Assembly (NCBI GenBank): GCA_026988155.1
Contig: JALSLW010000044.1
Coordinates: 1-56,879, forward strand
Length of the DNA stretch: 56,879 nucleotides
Direction of reading: 5' to 3'
From: Methylomonas sp.
Lineage (GTDB): Bacteria > Pseudomonadota > Gammaproteobacteria > Methylococcales > Methylomonadaceae
Made by a program: the position numbers and the translations under genes. Each line of letters begins with the position of its first letter. The first letter of the stretch is position 1. The notes under the pieces were generated by a model. That model was not told where the DNA came from, did not search any database, and was given only the letters and a program-made list of their open reading frames with translations. Below, one piece after another: positions 53,038 to 56,879 of the stretch.

Positions 53038-54342
53038 TTATTTGTTACCTGTTCTCTGATACTGAAAATGGCCTGAAGCATTATATAATTTTAGCAATCG
53101 AATAATGCGCTTGGACAGGTTTTTTAAATAAAGCTGACGCCCCTGCTGATTTAATTCTCTTTGAAATAGCATTAATGAGCCGATGAAAGCTCCATCAATG
53201 TAAAGAAGCCCAGAGCAGTTAAGTTCCACATTAATTGGTCCTGCTTGCAGCACTTCGGCAAGTTTACTTTTAACGGTTTTAAGATCAGTATGGCGCCGTA
53301 CAGAGCCACTTAGCTTAACCGCGTAAAATCTGTCAGAAATATCATAACTGATACTTACTGGAGACTTAAGGTTATACGATTTCTTTAGCCACCGATTATA
53401 AATGGCCAGCGGGAAAACTTTAAATGTAAGTAACCTGATAAAAGCGATGCCATCAAGAAAATAACGTTTCCATAGTACAGGTTCCTGCACGATTCTCCAA
53501 AGCCATTCTAAAGAGCATCGTCGCCAAACAATGGGGGCGCGTTCAATATTGCCTGCTATAAAATTAACGACAGCACCTAAATGACTGATAATGGGCGCAT
53601 TTAGCTTTCCTCTATTTTGTTGAATCCAGGCCTGCCCTTTGACTGCCCCTAGAGACACAAGTAAAAAATCCGGATTGGCTTGATTAATAAAATCAATAAT
53701 ATCTGGAGTGCTCATTTCATCAACTGAGACAAACCCTGGGTTAAGAAAGCCACAGCATGACATTGCCTGGCTTGATTTGTTCATTTTTTGGCTAGCTCGT
53801 TTGGCAATACCCTCGTTTCCACCAAAAAAAAACACAGATGTTTTTTTTGCGTGCCCTTTTTGCTTATAAAGCGCATCAAATAAATCGGATCCGGCAACTC
53901 TTTCTGTTAATGGCATGCCCAGTAACTTTGCTATCCAAATAATAGGCATTCCATCTGCAATAACCAGATCGCTATCTACAACAGTCTGAAAAAAGGATGG
54001 ATCAGATTGGGCGGCTATTAAAAAATTAAGATTTGCTGTGGTCAGAAAGCAGCGTTTCTTATTATTAATATCAGATAGCACAAGAGATTTTGTTTCGGAT
54101 AAATTTACTGCATCAAAAGGCAGTCCTAAAATGCAAAAGGCATCTCTTGCTAAAATTGAATTATTTAGATGGTTAGCCGTTAATAAATCAGTAGCTCTGT
54201 TCCCCTTCTGTATTGCCGTTCTTTGCTGATCTGCAAATAAACCGCTGTCCCTGTTTAGACCTGGTATTGCAACACCCTGCTGTTCCAGTGATAAGGTTGC
54301 ATCCCCACTCATTCCAGTTATTGCTATATCTTGATTTTCCAT
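53038..54342 (-). CDS. WecG/TagA-family glycosyltransferase fused to a STAS domain
   Basis: Residues about 67-310 are a GT26-type glycosyltransferase: AFCILGLPFDAVNLSE, CFLTTANLNFLIAAQSDPSF, VIADGMPIIWIAKLLGMPL, ERVAGSDLFDALY and PDFLLVSLGAVKGQAWIQQN, with ERAPIVWRRCSLEWLWRIVQ near the membrane-facing end. Such enzymes add N-acetylmannosaminuronic acid or similar to lipid-linked sugars. Residues about 330-425 look like a STAS/SpoIIAA-type domain (VELNCSGLLYIDGAFIGSLM, QGRQLYLKNLSKRIIRLLKL). The first 60 residues hold three degenerate 18-residue repeats (ENQDIAI, EQQGVAI, DQQRTAI). The STAS part suggests regulatory or partner-binding control. Confidence 0.8.
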   Translation of the reverse strand: MENQDIAITGMSGDATLSLEQQGVAIPGLNRDSGLFADQQRTAIQKGNRATDLLTANHLNNSILARDAFCILGLPFDAVNLSETKSLVLSDINNKKRCFLTTANLNFLIAAQSDPSFFQTVVDSDLVIADGMPIIWIAKLLGMPLTERVAGSDLFDALYKQKGHAKKTSVFFFGGNEGIAKRASQKMNKSSQAMSCCGFLNPGFVSVDEMSTPDIIDFINQANPDFLLVSLGAVKGQAWIQQNRGKLNAPIISHLGAVVNFIAGNIERAPIVWRRCSLEWLWRIVQEPVLWKRYFLDGIAFIRLLTFKVFPLAIYNRWLKKSYNLKSPVSISYDISDRFYAVKLSGSVRRHTDLKTVKSKLAEVLQAGPINVELNCSGLLYIDGAFIGSLMLFQRELNQQGRQLYLKNLSKRIIRLLKLYNASGHFQYQRTGNK

Positions 54343-54998
54343 CAGTTAAATCACCATGCTATTTGTTTTAATCATTATGTATTCAGGTAAAAATCTTTAA
54401 CTATTATTCGGGCAGTTTAATATTCGTTTTTTAATAAAACCCTCCTAACTTCCTAACTTCCTTTATATGCAGGAGCCAGTTTCATTTTGTTGAGTTATGC
54501 AAAATGCGAGGCTGGTTTATAGAAAGAGCAATCACAATCAAAAGATGTTCATATGACCATTGGTTTTGATCAATAGGCTTGGTATTCAGAGGATTCTAGA
54601 CGGCCATAATTATTTTATAAGCAGTTTACGTGCCATATTTTTTGGGGAGTTACTTGTTACGATTGTGAGCAGTTGCAGGTGAAAGAGAGTTGTTTGGAAT
54701 GTGATGCTATATCACGGATGCTGGTGTTATCATTTAATAATTACCGAGCGGGTAGACTCATTGTTGTAAAATATTAGTGAGTATGTGTGGCTACTTGAAA
54801 CTGGCCGGTTAATCGGATAGGTAATTTTTAATGAGGCATATAGCCTGCAGACTGTGTCATATAACCTGTTTGATGTAGATCTCAGGATTAAAGCGCTGTT
54901 AAATATGCTGTATACCAGTCGCATAGCGCACTGTATGTGCCTCTGCACAAAGACCCTCTTTTAAGGGGGTTATTTTCAAGCGATAGCAGGACTTTTGT
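54343..54998. other. Non-coding interval before the mobile-element debris
   Basis: AT-rich, without a frame that looks like a gene. It includes CCTCCTAACTTCCTAACTTCC direct repeats at about 54442-54462. I see no RNA gene, terminator or attachment site. Confidence 0.4.
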
Positions 54999-55064
54999 GT
55001 GTGGCGGTATTGGCAGAGTGTTTTTGGAGATGTCGTGGGTTCAAAAAGATGCTGTAGTAGTGTT

Positions 55065-55227
55065 AATCAGCGTGCAAAATTCTGCATTCTAAAAAATAAT
55101 TTTGCTAAATCAATCGTATACGCTGATATTATCAAAAAATACCCTAGGGATAATGAGGCGACTAATAACTTGGCCGAACTGCTGGTTACTTACCAGGCCG
55201 GCAATAAGCAAAGTATTTTATTTAGGA
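55065..55227 (+). pseudogene. Fragment of a TPR-protein gene
   Basis: The frame encodes RAKFCILKNNFAKSIVYADI and KKYPRDNEATNNLAELLVTY, a recognisable TPR unit (P-x-N/D-x-E/A-A-x-NNLA-x-L). It lacks a start on the left and stops being TPR-like at about 55215, just before the duplicated 240-bp segment begins. I read it as a TPR gene cut by insertion. A short TTTATTTAGG (55217-55226), matching the right end of the MITE, marks the junction. Confidence 0.45.
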
Positions 55228-55467
55228 TCATTTGTAAAGAATTGCCTACGGGCTTCCCGTCTAAAGACGAGAAGGAGGCTGTTTCGCAGTGAATATGGCC
55301 TCGCCTAGTAAATTGATAAAACAGGTGCTTTGCAGGTTGCAAAAAATGTTAAGAAAACATTTCTTCAATAGAGGAGGCAGACAATATTTTTTCTACCCAT
55401 AGATCCAGCTGTTCTTTATCGGCTGACCTGATCTGCTGTTCTACCAAGTCAGGCACAGTTCCAAATT
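55227..55467. repeat. Direct repeat, left copy (with the nuclease gene 3' end)
   Basis: About 241 bp starting ATCATTTGTAAAGAATTGCC recur at 56640-56879 with only a handful of differences, including one indel near 55270. The last 119 bp, inside the nuclease coding sequence, are identical between copies. Confidence 0.9.
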
Positions 55468-56323
55468 TTAAATTGAGCTGTTTTAATAGCGTATTGGCTT
55501 CCCCTTCTATTTTGCCTCTAGCTTCCCCTCTAGCTTCTCCTTTCGCTTCTCCTCTAGCTTCTCCTTCTCTTATCCATTGTGGTACACGGTCTGCTAACAT
55601 GGTTTTTATCTCCAATAAATCGTTAATTTCAGGTTGCGGTTCGTTGTACTGGTCTGCGGGCTGCAATACGCGGTTTATCCAGATACTGAAGCTACGCCTC
55701 AGTCCTGCCTGTTCAGGTGTTGCCAGCCATTCTATCAGGTTTGATACAACTTCTGAAATTTCTGCGTTGGTGCTTGAGTTTTCCAGCCTAAAGATGGCTG
55801 CAACCAGGTTTTTCAAGGGTGCCAGATCTTCTTTGACGTACTTGCCTTCATCCAGTATCAGGTATTTTAACGAAGGCTGGTACTGTTCCAGTCCGCCGGG
55901 CAGGTTGACAATAAGGTCTTTCAATTCGGTGCGGGCATTCCAGCGTTTTTCGCCGTTATAAAGAACTGCGGGGAAAATGGGTGGCAGGCGTTTATCCGGC
56001 GGCAGCTGTTTGGTTTTAATCAGATCCTGATAGAGCAGTCCCATGTAGGTCATCAGCCTGACCGCCATGTATTTGTCTATGCTTGATTGGAATTCTATCA
56101 GCAGGTAGACATATATCCAGCTTTCTCGGTATTTGACCCGCCAGATCACATCGTCTTCGCGTGACCTCAGATCATCTGAAACATAGCTGCCGGAGACTTT
56201 TTCCAGGGTACTGAAATCAAGTTCTTTTACCCAGTCTTCATGAACAAAGCCCTGCAGTAGGTCTTTGACTATTTCAGGCTCTGAGAACAGCAGTTTATAG
56301 GCGTGGTCATGGTCTTTTTTCAT
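55349..56323 (-). CDS. Rpn-family PD-(D/E)XK nuclease / putative transposase
   Basis: The 324-residue protein belongs to the recombination-promoting nuclease group (YhgA-like, PF04754), linked to RecA-independent recombination and DNA mobility. The restriction-endonuclease-like core has D58 in EDDVIWRVKY and E77-x-Q79 in YVYLLIEFQSS, preceded by HDHAYKLLFSEPEIVKDLLQ. Residues 258-275 are a repetitive basic/acidic helix (GEARGEAKGEARGEARGK), a common feature of the family. The C-terminus ends in SSIEEMF. A second copy starts beyond the right edge. Confidence 0.85.
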   Translation of the reverse strand: MKKDHDHAYKLLFSEPEIVKDLLQGFVHEDWVKELDFSTLEKVSGSYVSDDLRSREDDVIWRVKYRESWIYVYLLIEFQSSIDKYMAVRLMTYMGLLYQDLIKTKQLPPDKRLPPIFPAVLYNGEKRWNARTELKDLIVNLPGGLEQYQPSLKYLILDEGKYVKEDLAPLKNLVAAIFRLENSSTNAEISEVVSNLIEWLATPEQAGLRRSFSIWINRVLQPADQYNEPQPEINDLLEIKTMLADRVPQWIREGEARGEAKGEARGEARGKIEGEANTLLKQLNLKFGTVPDLVEQQIRSADKEQLDLWVEKILSASSIEEMFS

Positions 56324-56547
56324 GGCAGAATGCTAACACAGACTGGCATGAGGGTGACGGATTAAAAGTGAAGTTAATCGGAGTGGGATGTTCGAAGGAC
56401 TTCTTCATGCTCCAACTGCCCATGCTGGTAGAATTAATCAGTTATCTTGTTTTTTGGGAACTGCACAGCTACTCAGAGTATTTTAAGAAAAGCACTTGTC
56501 CCCACTCAAGAGCATGGGAACGAGATATATTTTACTGTGGCATTGAA

Positions 56548-56628
56548 CCTAAATAAATCAGATGATCGCTATGCTCTGCCGTAGTTTCGTCCAGATTTTT
56601 CACAAAATTCATGTCCAATTGATTAAGG
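56548..56628. repeat. MITE-like element, internally deleted copy
   Basis: The left part CCTAAATAAATCAG matches the left terminal repeat of the element at 5955. The right part CAGATTTTTCACAAAATTCA matches its right-hand CAGATTTACCACAAAACCCG. About 160 bp of the middle is missing. It lies between the two copies of the nuclease-associated repeat. The remaining sequence in 56324-56760 shows no gene. Confidence 0.5.
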
Positions 56629-56639
56629 TTGAAGTGCCC

Positions 56640-56879
56640 ATCATTTGTAAAGAATTGCCTACGGGCTTCGTGTCTAAAGGCGAGAAGGGGCTGTTTCGCA
56701 GTGAATATGGCCTCGCCTAGTAAATTGATAAAACAGGTGCTTTGCAGGTTGCAAAAAATGTTAAGAAAACATTTCTTCAATAGAGGAGGCAGACAATATT
56801 TTTTCTACCCATAGATCCAGCTGTTCTTTATCGGCTGACCTGATCTGCTGTTCTACCAAGTCAGGCACAGTTCCAAATT
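56640..56879. repeat. Direct repeat, right copy
   Basis: This is the second copy of the segment at 55227-55467; it runs to the window edge, so the full extent of the duplication is unknown. Confidence 0.9.
56761..56879 (-). CDS. Partial second Rpn-family nuclease gene (3' end)
   Basis: On the minus strand the 119 bp ending at the stop codon 56763-56761 are identical to the 3' end of the nuclease gene at 55349 and would encode the last 39 residues. The rest lies beyond the window, so whether this copy is intact or a pseudogene is open. Confidence 0.8.
   Translation of the reverse strand, partial: FGTVPDLVEQQIRSADKEQLDLWVEKILSASSIEEMFS

Noticed and set aside
54730-54948. Minus-strand open frame of 72 codons
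   Set aside because: No ribosome site or recognisable composition; looks random.

Overview
The window looks like chromosomal DNA of a gammaproteobacterium. The main evidence is the smpB / ratA / rnfH / bamE / fur neighbourhood, an adjacent cmoA-cmoB pair, hemB, aroE, uvrA and a lolC-lolD pair. A Calvin-cycle-type fructose-bisphosphate aldolase, a periplasmic copper-oxidase cluster and abundant palindromic repeats would suit an obligate methylotroph of the Methylococcales. That last step is inference: no diagnostic gene such as a methane monooxygenase lies in the window.

Layout. 1-1.7 kb: a non-coding left edge with hairpins and a perfect 35-bp palindrome, then a fused double MarR regulator. 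1.7-9.3 kb: housekeeping genes (aldolase, smpB, a sodium-coupled transporter, ratA-rnfH, bamE, fur, lolC-lolD). 9.6-16.8 kb: a DUF4139 protein, an orphan membrane protein, a copper cluster on the minus strand (lipoprotein, two-domain multicopper oxidase, cupredoxin), a CheZ-like helical protein and a TPR lipoprotein. 17.5-30 kb: an FNR-like oxygen regulator, uvrA, an aminotransferase, a FlgP/FlgT-like pair, rsfS, aroE, hemB, mlaC, cmoA and cmoB.

30.7-49.3 kb holds one long plus-strand exopolysaccharide locus behind a 741-bp non-coding leader. The leader carries a sigma-54-like promoter and four copies of the heptamer AGGTAGG. The export and control genes come first (Wza-type exporter, outer-membrane barrel, GNVR chain-length protein, tyrosine-kinase-like ATPase). 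An AT-rich biosynthetic block follows: ABC flippase, hexapeptide acyltransferase, sulfotransferase, seven glycosyltransferases, a Wzy-like polymerase, a 2OG-Fe(II) oxygenase and an OafA-type acyltransferase. On the opposite strand, a secreted clan-A glycoside hydrolase with two near-identical Ig-like repeats and a WecG-type glycosyltransferase fused to a STAS domain close the locus. Together these genes should build, decorate (sulfate, acyl groups), export and trim one polymer.

The right edge (54.3-56.9 kb) is mobile-element debris: a truncated TPR gene, a Rpn-type PD-(D/E)XK nuclease gene, and the 3' end of a second, nearly identical copy running off the window. Three repeat families stand out: a roughly 240-bp MITE-like element (three copies), long palindromes that share a core but have different self-complementary arms (two full copies and a half copy), and an 80-bp GTAGGCTGGGG palindrome.
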